From contig NZ_FOOF01000002.1 of assembly GCF_900113115.1 (NCBI RefSeq), positions 361,901-425,900 on the forward strand: 64,000 bases of DNA. The letters run 5' to 3'. Every line of letters starts with the position of its first letter. The first letter of the stretch is position 1. The translations under genes and the position numbers were made by a program. The notes beneath the pieces are model-generated. The model saw only the letters and a program-made list of their open reading frames with translations. It made no database searches and had not been told where the DNA came from. This stretch comes from Duganella sp. CF458 (GTDB lineage Bacteria; Pseudomonadota; Gammaproteobacteria; Burkholderiales; Burkholderiaceae_D). This document shows positions 9,043 through 17,491 of the stretch, one piece after another.

Positions 9043-10044
9043 ATGGAAACCCGCAAACTTGGCAGCACCGGCCCGCAAACCTCCCAGCTCGGCCTCGGCC
9101 TGATGGGCATGTCCGACCTGTACGGCCCGGCCGACCGCGCCGAAAGCCTGGCCACTATCCACGCCGCGCTGGACGCCGGCGTCACCCTGCTCGACACCGG
9201 CGACTTCTACGGCATGGGCCACAATGAAATGCTGCTGGGCGAAGCACTACGGGGGCGCGACCGCGAGCAAGTGCAGGTCAGCGTGAAGTTCGGCGCCTTG
9301 CGCGATCCGGACGGCGGCTTTATCGGCTACGACTCCCGCCCCCAGGCCGTGGCCAACTTCCTGGCCTATTCGCTGCGCCGCCTGGGCACCGACTACATCG
9401 ATATCTACCGCCCGTCGCGCCTCGATCCGGCGACGCCGATCGAGGATACCGTCGGCGCCATCGCGGAGCAGGTGCGCAAGGGCCACGTGCGCCACATCGG
9501 CCTGTCCGAAGTGAACGCCGACACGCTGCGCCGCGCCCATGCAGTGCATCCGATCGCCGACGTGCAGATCGAGTACTCGATGATCTCGCGCGGTATCGAG
9601 AACGGCTTGCTGCAAACGGCGCGCGAGCTGGGCGTCGGCATCACGGCATATGGCGTACTGTCACGCGGCCTGATCAGCGGCCATTGGACGGCCCAGCGCG
9701 AAGGTGAACAGGATTACCGTGGCCTGTACAGCCCGCGCTTCCAGGGCGAGAACCTGAAGCACAACCTGGAACTGGTGGAGCATATGCGGGCGGTGGCGCA
9801 GGCCAAGGGCATCAGCGTGGCGCAACTGGCGATTGCCTGGGTGATGGCGCAAGGCACCGACATCGTGCCGCTGGTCGGTGCCCGCACCCGCAGCCGCCTG
9901 CAGGAAGCGCTGGGCGCATTGGACGCGGTGCTGCTGCAATCGGAGTTGGAAGCGCTGGACCTGATTGTGCCGCAAGGCGCCGCAGCCGGCGGCCGCTACA
10001 ACGACTATCAGTTATCGCATCTCGACAGCGAAAAGGCGGCCTAG
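9043..10044 (+). CDS. Aldo/keto reductase
   Basis: 333 residues from the ATG at 9043, which has GGAG at 9031-9034; a frame open from 8950 has no such support. This is an NADPH-dependent TIM-barrel oxidoreductase of the AKR family that starts METRKLG-x-TG-x-xTSQLGLG, like the YajO/AKR13-type enzymes. Asp and Tyr of the tetrad are in LLDTGDFYG and Lys in VSVKFG. The usual His (YxQHRVDP) is replaced: the sequence reads YRPSRLDP. The substrate is unknown. The divergent LysR gene is the likely regulator. Its TAG stop shares a CTAG palindrome with the stop of the next, convergent LysR gene. Confidence 0.92.
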   Translation: METRKLGSTGPQTSQLGLGLMGMSDLYGPADRAESLATIHAALDAGVTLLDTGDFYGMGHNEMLLGEALRGRDREQVQVSVKFGALRDPDGGFIGYDSRPQAVANFLAYSLRRLGTDYIDIYRPSRLDPATPIEDTVGAIAEQVRKGHVRHIGLSEVNADTLRRAHAVHPIADVQIEYSMISRGIENGLLQTARELGVGITAYGVLSRGLISGHWTAQREGEQDYRGLYSPRFQGENLKHNLELVEHMRAVAQAKGISVAQLAIAWVMAQGTDIVPLVGARTRSRLQEALGALDAVLLQSELEALDLIVPQGAAAGGRYNDYQLSHLDSEKAA

Positions 10045-10919
10045 GCGAACACTTCGCCGAGGAAGTCGATAAAGGCCTGCACTTTGGCCGCACGCTGGTG
10101 GCGCTGCTGGTACAGCGCGGTCAGCACCGGGCCGGGTGCCTGGTACTCGGCCAGCAGCGCGACCAGGGCGCCGCTGCGCAGCTCTTCTTGCACGGACAGC
10201 GACAGGAACTGGCCGATCCCGGCACCGGCCTTGCATGCTTCGACCAGCGAATCCACGTGGTCGAAAGAGGCGCGCGCCGACGGCGCAAATGCGACGCCGT
10301 CAGCGAATTGCCATTCGCGCAGGCGCCCTGCGCGCGGCAGGATGAAATGCAGGCAGTCGAAGCCCGCCAAGTCATCCGGCGTGGCGGGCACCCCATGTTG
10401 TGCGATGAAGCCCGGGGATGCGCAGCAAACGAAGCGCGTTGGCAGCAGCGGCCGTGCCACCAGGCGCGCATCGCCAATCTCGCCCAGGCGCAACACAACG
10501 TCGTAGCCCTCGTCCACCATGTCCACCATGCGGTCGCTGGCGCTGGCCTGCAGCACGATGCCCGGATAGCGTGCCAGGAAACGCGGCAAGGCGGGTGCTA
10601 TGTAGTAGCGCGACACCAGCCCGGGCATGTTGACGCGCAAAGTACCGCGCGGCTCGCGGACCGAATGCTGCAGGTTCGCCTCCAGCTCTTCCATTCCTGT
10701 GAGCAGGCGCCGGGCGTGCTCAAGGCATTCGCGCCCTTCGCCCGTCAGCGACATGCTGCGCGTAGTGCGGTGCATCAGCCTGACCTGGAAATGGGCTTCC
10801 AGCGCGTTGACTTGCGCGGTGACGGAGGACGTCGATATGCCCAGCTTTTCCGCCGCGCGCGAAAAGCCGCCGGTCTCCACGACTGCGCAGAAGACGCGCA
10901 ATGCATCAAGTTTGTCCAT
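10041..10919 (-). CDS. LysR-family transcriptional regulator
   Basis: About 292 residues from ATG 10919 (MDKLDALRVFCAVVETGGFS); a GTG at 10934 would add five residues. The N-terminal helix-turn-helix reads FSRAAEKLGISTSSVTAQVNAL, and the C-terminal ligand-binding domain has the CrgA-like pattern (RMVDMVDEGYDVVLRLG). It is divergent from the quinone oxidoreductase-like gene at 11029, which it probably regulates. It is a paralogue in architecture of the LysR at 8023-8940, each paired with a separate oxidoreductase. Confidence 0.92.
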   Translation of the reverse strand: MDKLDALRVFCAVVETGGFSRAAEKLGISTSSVTAQVNALEAHFQVRLMHRTTRSMSLTGEGRECLEHARRLLTGMEELEANLQHSVREPRGTLRVNMPGLVSRYYIAPALPRFLARYPGIVLQASASDRMVDMVDEGYDVVLRLGEIGDARLVARPLLPTRFVCCASPGFIAQHGVPATPDDLAGFDCLHFILPRAGRLREWQFADGVAFAPSARASFDHVDSLVEACKAGAGIGQFLSLSVQEELRSGALVALLAEYQAPGPVLTALYQQRHQRAAKVQAFIDFLGEVFA

Positions 10920-11028
10920 CACGCCATTATCCACAATTCGGGGATTCTGTTTGCAGCCCGGCCCTGTTTTTCCGGCGCCCGCCGCTGCCTACACTGGCAG
11001 TCATCGCAACCAAACAGGAGTTCTTGCC

Positions 11029-11964
11029 ATGAAAGCCATGATTCTCAAGTCTGCCGGCCAACCGTTGATCCACGAAGAAATCGCCAAGCCGGTAGCGGCA
11101 GCCGGGCAGGTACTGGTGCGCATCCACGCCAGTGCCGTCAATCCGCTCGACCTCAAGATTGCCGCCGGCAAGGCTGACCATGCGCGCATGCCGCTGCCTG
11201 CCGTGCTGGGAATAGACATGGCAGGCGTGGTGGAAGCGGTCGGCCCTGGCGTCACCGCTTTCGTGCCGGGCGACGCGGTGTTCGGCATGACCGGAGGCGT
11301 AGGCGGCGTGCAGGGCTCGCTGGCCGAATACGCCGCGGTCGACGCCGACTTGCTGGCGCACGCACCGCGCAGCATCAGCCTGCGGCACGCGGCAGCGCTG
11401 CCGCTGGCCATCATCACCGCTTGGGAAGGACTGGTGGATCGGGCGCACGTGCAGGCCGGCCAGTCGGTCCTGGTGCAGGGCGGCGCCGGTGGCGTTGGCC
11501 GCATGGCCGTGCAGCTGGCGCTGGCCCTCGGCGCGCAGGTGTCGGCCACGGGACGTGCCGCCCAGCGTGAAGCCATCGAGGCGATGGGCGCGCGCTTCAT
11601 CGAGCAGCTTGACGGCGAAGAGTTCGACATCGTGTATGACACCGTTGGCGGCGCGGTGTTGGATGCCTCGTTCCGCGCGGTGCGCGAGTACGGCGGACAT
11701 GTGGTCAGCGCCCTTGGCTGGGGCACCCATGCCCTGGCGCCGCTCTCGTTCCGGGCCGCCAGCTATTCCGGGGTGTTTACCCTGCTGCCCCTGCTGTCGG
11801 GCAAGCGGCGCGCGGCGCATGGGGCGATCCTGCGCGAGGCGGCGCGGCTGGTTGATGCGGGCCAGCTGTCGGTGCACCTGCACGGGGAACGCTTCACCCT
11901 CGCGCAAGCCAACCAGGCGCACGCAGCCCTCGGTGGCGGGAAAGTGGTGGTGGATATTGCCTGA
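11029..11964 (+). CDS. Zinc-independent medium-chain dehydrogenase (quinone oxidoreductase-like)
   Basis: 311 residues. The GroES-like N-domain has the pattern SAVNPLDLKIAAG and the nucleotide-binding domain has VLVQGGAGGVGRMAVQLA, the NADPH-binding GGxGGVG of the QOR branch. The catalytic and structural zinc cysteines of alcohol dehydrogenases are absent, so it should reduce quinones or enones rather than oxidise alcohols. CAGGAG at 11015-11020 supports the start. It is divergent from the LysR gene at 10919, the probable regulator. A role in stress from electrophiles or quinones is inferred from family only. Confidence 0.92.
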   Translation: MKAMILKSAGQPLIHEEIAKPVAAAGQVLVRIHASAVNPLDLKIAAGKADHARMPLPAVLGIDMAGVVEAVGPGVTAFVPGDAVFGMTGGVGGVQGSLAEYAAVDADLLAHAPRSISLRHAAALPLAIITAWEGLVDRAHVQAGQSVLVQGGAGGVGRMAVQLALALGAQVSATGRAAQREAIEAMGARFIEQLDGEEFDIVYDTVGGAVLDASFRAVREYGGHVVSALGWGTHALAPLSFRAASYSGVFTLLPLLSGKRRAAHGAILREAARLVDAGQLSVHLHGERFTLAQANQAHAALGGGKVVVDIA

Positions 11965-11971
11965 GCCGGGG

Positions 11972-12421
11972 CTACTGGGGCGCGGGCGGGGCGGCAGCCG
12001 GCGCCGCCCCGGGGACGGCCTCCGCATCGAAGGTCATCTTCGTTTTCTTGCTCTCCGCCACATAGGTGCCCAGCTTGGTCCCGGTGGCGGTGGTATCGCC
12101 GCCTTCGGCGACCAGGGTGCAGCCCTGGGTCTCCACCTGCCAGACGTACTTCCCGGCGCGCAGGCTCCAGACGTTATCGCCGCTGGCAAACAGTTCGAAC
12201 TCCAACCCGTCCAGCGGCATTTCGCCCAAGAAAATCGCACGCTGGCATTCCGGCAGGCGTGCAGCCATCAGCGTGTATTGCGCGTCATCCTTCCAGAAAA
12301 ACTCCTGCTGCCGCCGCACGGTCAGCGTGTGTTCGCGCGTGCCGTCCGCATAAAAGGTTGCGGAATCATCAACGCAGCCAGCCAGAAAAAACAGCGGCAC
12401 GACAGTCAGGATTTTGCGCAT
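11972..12421 (-). CDS. Small predicted lipoprotein
   Basis: About 149 residues from the ATG at 12421 (MRKILTVVPLFFLAGC), which gives a signal peptide and lipobox with Cys at residue 16. The frame extends upstream to 12502, but that part looks non-coding. The mature part has two Cys that could form a disulfide (ECQRA and QGCTL) and an Ala/Pro-rich tail. It is convergent with the dehydrogenase gene (seven-base gap) and divergent from the hybrid kinase at 12535. No family recognised. Confidence 0.75.
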   Translation of the reverse strand: MRKILTVVPLFFLAGCVDDSATFYADGTREHTLTVRRQQEFFWKDDAQYTLMAARLPECQRAIFLGEMPLDGLEFELFASGDNVWSLRAGKYVWQVETQGCTLVAEGGDTTATGTKLGTYVAESKKTKMTFDAEAVPGAAPAAAPPAPQ

Positions 12422-12534
12422 GGGCGATGGGACGTGATTGGTTTGAAAGCAATTATAGCCCCCGCGCACGATTGCCGCGCAAGCTCCGCCGTAGGGGTAC
12501 ACTGGAATCTTCCCGATGACAGTCCGACAATTCC

Positions 12535-15500
12535 ATGCAAAGAAGTTCGACCATCGACGACCACGGGTTTCGCCGAATCCTGAACCGCAACGTGAAGATC
12601 CCGCTGCTTGGCGGGATTGTTGCTGCCGCCATTTTCGTGGTGCTGTTCGCCTACCTGATGAGCACCTGGAGCGACGTCGAGACCACCGAGCGCGCCATCG
12701 GCAATGCGCAGGAATTGCGCAAGCTGACGGTCGACATGGAGAGCGGCATGCGCGGCTTCCTGCTGACGGGCGATGACGCCTACCTGGCCCCTTTCATCGC
12801 CGCGCGCCCGCGCTTCGAAGCCTCCTCCGACTCGCTGCGCGAACTGGTGGAGGATGACTCCACCCAGGTTGAACGCCTGCGCCAGATCCGCGCCCAGCAC
12901 CAGGCCTGGCTGCAGGCTGCCGACCAGATGATCGCGGCACGCCGCGCGCAGCGCGATTACCTCGGCATGTTGCGTGCCGGCGCCGGCAAGGTGGCGCTGG
13001 AAGACTTGCGCGAGCAATTCCGCGCCTTTATTGCGCATGAGGAGCGGCAGCGTGCCAACCGCGGCGAGGCGGTGCGCGTGGTGGGTTTCTGGACGGTGGC
13101 GATCTTCCTGGCCGTGAGCCTGGCGGTGAGCAGCCTGCTGGCGTGGCTCGGGCGGCGCGACCTGTTGCGGCTGTCGACCGTCTATCGCGATGCCTTGCAG
13201 GAGCAGCATACGCATGCCTACCAGCTGCAGCACCAGGCCTGGCTGCGCGAAGGCCAGAGCCAATTGGCCGAGCAGGGGATCGGGCAGATGGCGCTGCCGC
13301 TGCTGTCGTCGACGCTGCTGGATTTCATGGCGCGCTACCTGGACGTGGCGGTGGCTTCGTTCTACGTGGTGCAGCCGGATGGCGCGCTGGAGCGCACGGC
13401 GGCGTACGGCTTCAGCCAGGAGGACGAGGAAAAAGGCCGGCAGCTGATGCCCGGTGAAGGCCTGGTCGGCCAGGCGGCGCGCACGCGGCGGGCAATGCAT
13501 ATGGCGCAAGTACCGCCGGGGTATATCAAGGTGTCGTCGTCGCTGGGCGATGGCGTGCCGCAACAGATCGTGTTGCTGCCGGTGCATAGCGACGGCCGTG
13601 TGAATGGCGTGGTGGAACTGGGCTTCCTGCGCGAGGTGGGCCGGCGCGAGCTGGATTTCCTCGAGTTGGTGGGTGGCAACGTCGGCATGGCGATCGAGGC
13701 GACGGTGGCGCGCCAGCGCCTGGCCGAGGTGCTGGCGGAAACGCAGTCGCTGAATGAGGAGTTGCAGGTGCAGCAGGAGGAACTGCGCACCGCCAACGAG
13801 GAACTGGAAGAGCAATCGCGCGTGCTGGAACGCTCGCAGGCCAGCCTGGAAACGCAGAAGCTGGAGCTCGAGCAAAGCAATGAAAAGCTGGCCATGCAGG
13901 CGGAAATGCTGGACCAGCGCAATGCCGCCCTGGCCGCGGCGCGGGTCGATGTGGAAGCGCGCGCGCGCGACCTGGAGCGGGCCAGCGAATACAAGTCGCA
14001 GTTCCTGGCGAATATGTCGCACGAACTGCGCACGCCTTTGAACAGCTCCCTGATCCTGGCCAAGCTGCTGGCGGATAACGCGCAGGGCAACCTGGACGAG
14101 GAGCAGGTGCGCTTCGCGCAAACCATCTACAACGCCGGCAACGACTTGCTGGCGCTGATCAACGATATTCTGGATATCTCCAAGGTGGAGGCGGGCAAGC
14201 TGGAACTGGCGCCGGAAGACGTGGCGCTGCAGTCGATGATCGACAACCTGCAAGCGATCTTCGCACCGTTGGCGCAGGAGAAGCAGCTCCAGTTCGTGGT
14301 TGACTTGCTGCCCGGACTGCCGGAAAAGATCTACACCGACCGCCAGCGCCTGGAGCAGATCCTCAAGAACCTGCTCTCCAACGCGGTCAAGTTTACCGAC
14401 CGCGGCAAGGTGATCCTGCGCCTGTCGCCGGGCGAAGCGGGCTTGCTGCGCTTTGCGGTGATCGATACCGGCGTTGGCGTCCGGGCGGAGCAGCAGGGTG
14501 CGATCTTCGATGCCTTCCAGCAGGGCGATGGCACGCCGAGCCGGCGCTTCGGCGGCACCGGGCTGGGATTGTCGATTTCACGCGACCTGGCGCGCTTGCT
14601 GGGCGGCGAGGTCGAGGTCTCCAGCGTTGAAGGGCAGGGCAGTACGTTTACCCTGCTGCTGCCGACGCAATGGGCCGCCGCCGCGCCGCAGGACGAAGCG
14701 CCGTCCATCGACCCGTCCGCAGCCACGGCCGCCCAAGTTGCCTCGCCAGCGCCGGTGCCGGCGCCGGCGGCGCGAGCGGAAGCCCGCAGCGGGACGGCGC
14801 CCGCCGGTGCGAACGACAGCGGCGCCACGCTGCGCCCCTTCGAGGACGACCGCGCTGCCCCGCCGCCGCCTGAGCGCAAAGTCCTGATCGTGGAAGATGA
14901 TCCCGACTTCGCCCGCATCCTGTACGACCTGGCGCACGAAGCGAATTACCGCGCCTTGGTCGCTTTCACCGCCGAGGAAGGCCTGCAGCTGGCCGAAGCA
15001 CACCAGCCGCAAGCCGTCATGCTCGACATCCGCCTGCCCGACCGCTCCGGCCTGTCGGTGCTGCAGATGTTGAAGGACAACCCGCAAACCCGCCACATCC
15101 CGGTGCACGTGATCAGTGCCGCCGACAGCGGCGAAGCGGCCCTGCACCTGGGCGCCATCGGCTACGTGCGCAAGCCTGCCGAGCGCAACCAGCTGCTGAC
15201 GGTGTTCGAGCGCCTGGAGCGCCGCTTCACGCAAAAGATCAAGCACATCCTGCTGGTGGAGGACGACGCCCGCCAGCGCGAAAGCATGGTCAGGCTGATC
15301 GAGGACGAAGACATCGCCATCACGCCCGTCGCCAGCGGCGCCGAAGCGCTGGAACAGCTGCGCTCCACCATCTTCGACTGCATGATCATGGACCTGAAGC
15401 TGCCCGACATGCAGGGCAGCGAACTGCTGCAGCAGATGTCGCAGCAGGAGATCGCCAGCTTCCCGCCGGTGATTGTCTATACTGGACGTAGCATGACGCG

Positions 15501-16056
15501 CGCCGAAGAAGCCGAGCTGTCGAAGTATTCGCGCTCCATCATCATCAAAGGCGCGCGCTCGCCGGAGCGCCTGCTGGACGAGGTCACCCTGTTCCTGCAC
15601 AAGGTCGAGTCCCAGCTCTCCAGCGAACGGCAGACCATGCTGAAGGCAGTGCGCAGCCGCGACCGAGTGTTCGAAGGCCGCCGCATCCTGCTGGTGGACG
15701 ACGACGTGCGCAACATCTTCGCCCTGACCAGCGCCATTGAGCAAAAAGGAGCCCTGGTGGAGATCGCCCGCAACGGCCAGGAAGCCCTGGACAAGCTCGA
15801 TGCCGTGCCCGACATCGACCTGGTGCTGATGGACATCATGATGCCCGGCATGGACGGGCTGGAGGCCACGCGCCGCCTGCGCGCAGATCCGCGCTTTGCC
15901 CGCCTGCCGGTGATCGCCATCACCGCCAAGGCCATGAAGGACGACCAGGAGCAATGCCTGGCAGCCGGCGCCAACGACTACCTGGCCAAACCGATCGACC
16001 TGTCCCGCCTGTACTCATTGCTGCGGGTGTGGATGCCGGCCATGGACACGGTGTGA
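12535..16056 (+). CDS. CHASE3-GAF hybrid sensor histidine kinase with three receivers
   Basis: 1173 residues. In order: TM1 (about 23-45); CHASE3-like periplasmic four-helix domain (about 50-180, with METGxRGFLLTG-like text MESGMRGFLLTGDD); TM2 (about 182-206); GAF domain (about 235-385); long coiled coil (about 390-485); HisKA with phospho-acceptor His496 in MSHELRTP; HATPase with NLLSNAVKFTD, DTGVG and GGTGLGLSIS; Ala/Pro linker; then three receiver domains near 782, 903 and 1049 with acceptor Asp in MLDIRLP, IMDLKLP and LMDIMMPGMDG. It is the first gene of a coupled operon: its TGA overlaps the next ATG by one base. The signal sensed is unknown. Confidence 0.95.
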   Translation: MQRSSTIDDHGFRRILNRNVKIPLLGGIVAAAIFVVLFAYLMSTWSDVETTERAIGNAQELRKLTVDMESGMRGFLLTGDDAYLAPFIAARPRFEASSDSLRELVEDDSTQVERLRQIRAQHQAWLQAADQMIAARRAQRDYLGMLRAGAGKVALEDLREQFRAFIAHEERQRANRGEAVRVVGFWTVAIFLAVSLAVSSLLAWLGRRDLLRLSTVYRDALQEQHTHAYQLQHQAWLREGQSQLAEQGIGQMALPLLSSTLLDFMARYLDVAVASFYVVQPDGALERTAAYGFSQEDEEKGRQLMPGEGLVGQAARTRRAMHMAQVPPGYIKVSSSLGDGVPQQIVLLPVHSDGRVNGVVELGFLREVGRRELDFLELVGGNVGMAIEATVARQRLAEVLAETQSLNEELQVQQEELRTANEELEEQSRVLERSQASLETQKLELEQSNEKLAMQAEMLDQRNAALAAARVDVEARARDLERASEYKSQFLANMSHELRTPLNSSLILAKLLADNAQGNLDEEQVRFAQTIYNAGNDLLALINDILDISKVEAGKLELAPEDVALQSMIDNLQAIFAPLAQEKQLQFVVDLLPGLPEKIYTDRQRLEQILKNLLSNAVKFTDRGKVILRLSPGEAGLLRFAVIDTGVGVRAEQQGAIFDAFQQGDGTPSRRFGGTGLGLSISRDLARLLGGEVEVSSVEGQGSTFTLLLPTQWAAAAPQDEAPSIDPSAATAAQVASPAPVPAPAARAEARSGTAPAGANDSGATLRPFEDDRAAPPPPERKVLIVEDDPDFARILYDLAHEANYRALVAFTAEEGLQLAEAHQPQAVMLDIRLPDRSGLSVLQMLKDNPQTRHIPVHVISAADSGEAALHLGAIGYVRKPAERNQLLTVFERLERRFTQKIKHILLVEDDARQRESMVRLIEDEDIAITPVASGAEALEQLRSTIFDCMIMDLKLPDMQGSELLQQMSQQEIASFPPVIVYTGRSMTRAEEAELSKYSRSIIIKGARSPERLLDEVTLFLHKVESQLSSERQTMLKAVRSRDRVFEGRRILLVDDDVRNIFALTSAIEQKGALVEIARNGQEALDKLDAVPDIDLVLMDIMMPGMDGLEATRRLRADPRFARLPVIAITAKAMKDDQEQCLAAGANDYLAKPIDLSRLYSLLRVWMPAMDTV

Positions 16057-16886
16057 TGAACGACGGCGCCCCGATCAGCAGCGTCGAAATCGAGCTGCGC
16101 ATGTTGATGGAAGCGATCTTCCTGCGCTACAGCTACGACTTCCGCGACTATACGGGCGCGTCGCAAAAGCGCCGCGTGCTGCACGCCATGAACGAGATGG
16201 GCTGCACCACGATCTCGCAATTGCAGTCGCGCGTGCTGCACGAACCCAGCGCCTTCAGTCAGCTGCTGCAATACCTGACCATACCGGTGACCGAGATGTT
16301 CCGCGACCCGACCTACTACATCGGGCTGCGCGAGCACGTCATGCCGGTGCTGGGCACCTATCCCTCGCTGAAGATATGGGTTGCCGGCTGCAGTACCGGC
16401 GAAGAGGTGTATTCTCTCGCCATCCTGCTGAAGGAAGAAGGCCTGCTGGAACGCAGCATCATCTACGCCACCGACATCAACCCGCAATCCCTGGAAAAGG
16501 CCAAGAAAGGCGTTTTCCCGCTGGAGAACATGCGCAACTACACCGCCAATTACCAGGCTGCCGGCGGCAAGCGTGCCTTCTCCGACTACTACACGGCAGC
16601 CTACAACGCCGCCCTGTTCGACCGCTCGCTGTGCGAGAACGTTACCTTCGCCGACCATAGCCTGGCAACCGATTCCGTGTTCGCCGAAACGCAATTCATC
16701 AGCTGTCGCAACGTGATGATCTACTTCAACAAGAAGCTGCAGGAGCGAGCGCTCGGGCTGTTCCACGAATCGCTTTGCCACCGCGGCTTCCTTGGGCTGG
16801 GGAGCAAGGAAAGCATCGACTTCTCCTCCTTCGGCCCGAAGTTTGACGTGCTCGCCAAACGCGATCGCCTGTTCAGGAAAAAATAA
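16056..16886 (+). CDS. CheR-type protein-glutamate methyltransferase
   Basis: 276 residues. CheR enzymes transfer a methyl group from S-adenosylmethionine to glutamates of chemoreceptors. The N-terminal helical CheR_N region (RYSYDFRDYTGASQKRRVLH) is followed by the SAM-binding motif WVAGCSTGEEVYSLAILL and the ATDIN and CRNVMIYFN motifs. The start overlaps the kinase stop (TGATG). No chemoreceptor, CheA or CheW is nearby, so it probably serves a dedicated signalling complex with the adjacent kinases and CheB rather than the main chemotaxis array; that is inference. Confidence 0.93.
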   Translation: MNDGAPISSVEIELRMLMEAIFLRYSYDFRDYTGASQKRRVLHAMNEMGCTTISQLQSRVLHEPSAFSQLLQYLTIPVTEMFRDPTYYIGLREHVMPVLGTYPSLKIWVAGCSTGEEVYSLAILLKEEGLLERSIIYATDINPQSLEKAKKGVFPLENMRNYTANYQAAGGKRAFSDYYTAAYNAALFDRSLCENVTFADHSLATDSVFAETQFISCRNVMIYFNKKLQERALGLFHESLCHRGFLGLGSKESIDFSSFGPKFDVLAKRDRLFRKK

Positions 16887-17491
16887 TGCCAACCGACCCT
16901 TCGCTGGAACTGGCCATCCAAGGCCGCACCACGGAGGCGGTCGTTATCGGCGCGTCAGCCGGCGGTGTGAATGCGTTGATGCAGGTGCTGCCGGCACTGC
17001 CGCGCGGCTATCGCTTACCGATAGTGGTGGTTCTGCATGTAAGAAGTGGTAGGCATAACCAGCTGGTGGACGTGTTCCAGCAAAGGCTGCAGATACCGGT
17101 GAGTGAAGCGGGCGACAAGGACGAGCTGATCCCGGGTACCCTGTATTTTGCGCCAGCCGGTTACCACCTGTTGCTTGAAGATGAAAGAAGTTTTGCCTTG
17201 AGCTGCGATGCGCCGGTTCACTTTGCGCGACCGGCAATCGACATTACCATGGAAACAGCGGCGGACGTTTTTGGCGCCAACCTGGCAGGCATCCTGCTCA
17301 CCGGCGCCAATAACGACGGCGCACAAGGCCTGGCCGCCATCGGCAGGGCCGGCGGGCTGACCTTGGTCCAGGATCCGGAAGAAGCCAATGTCGGCGTGAT
17401 GCCGTTGGAAGCAATTCGCCTGCGCCAACCGGACCTGGTGCTGCCGCTGGAAAAAATCAAGCAACTACTGCTGATGCTGGAGAAGCACTGA
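16886..17491 (+). CDS. CheB-type methylesterase domain protein, no receiver
   Basis: 201 residues, only the catalytic domain. The Ser-His-Asp triad is visible: Ser in GASAGG (about residue 29), His in VVVLHVRSG and Asp in LTGANNDGAQGL. The N-terminal receiver domain of classical CheB is missing, so activity must be controlled in trans, perhaps by the receiver-kinases on each side. It overlaps the CheR stop (TAATG) and the following gene (TGATG), so synthesis is coupled. Together with CheR it forms a methylation/demethylation pair for an unknown target. Confidence 0.93.
   Translation: MPTDPSLELAIQGRTTEAVVIGASAGGVNALMQVLPALPRGYRLPIVVVLHVRSGRHNQLVDVFQQRLQIPVSEAGDKDELIPGTLYFAPAGYHLLLEDERSFALSCDAPVHFARPAIDITMETAADVFGANLAGILLTGANNDGAQGLAAIGRAGGLTLVQDPEEANVGVMPLEAIRLRQPDLVLPLEKIKQLLLMLEKH

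Noticed and set aside
12406..14253. 615-residue minus-strand frame under the hybrid kinase
   Set aside because: Gln/His/Arg-rich antisense translation typical of GC-rich DNA; the plus-strand domains are complete.
14578..15954. 458-residue minus-strand frame under the receivers
   Set aside because: Antisense to three clear receiver domains; no family pattern.
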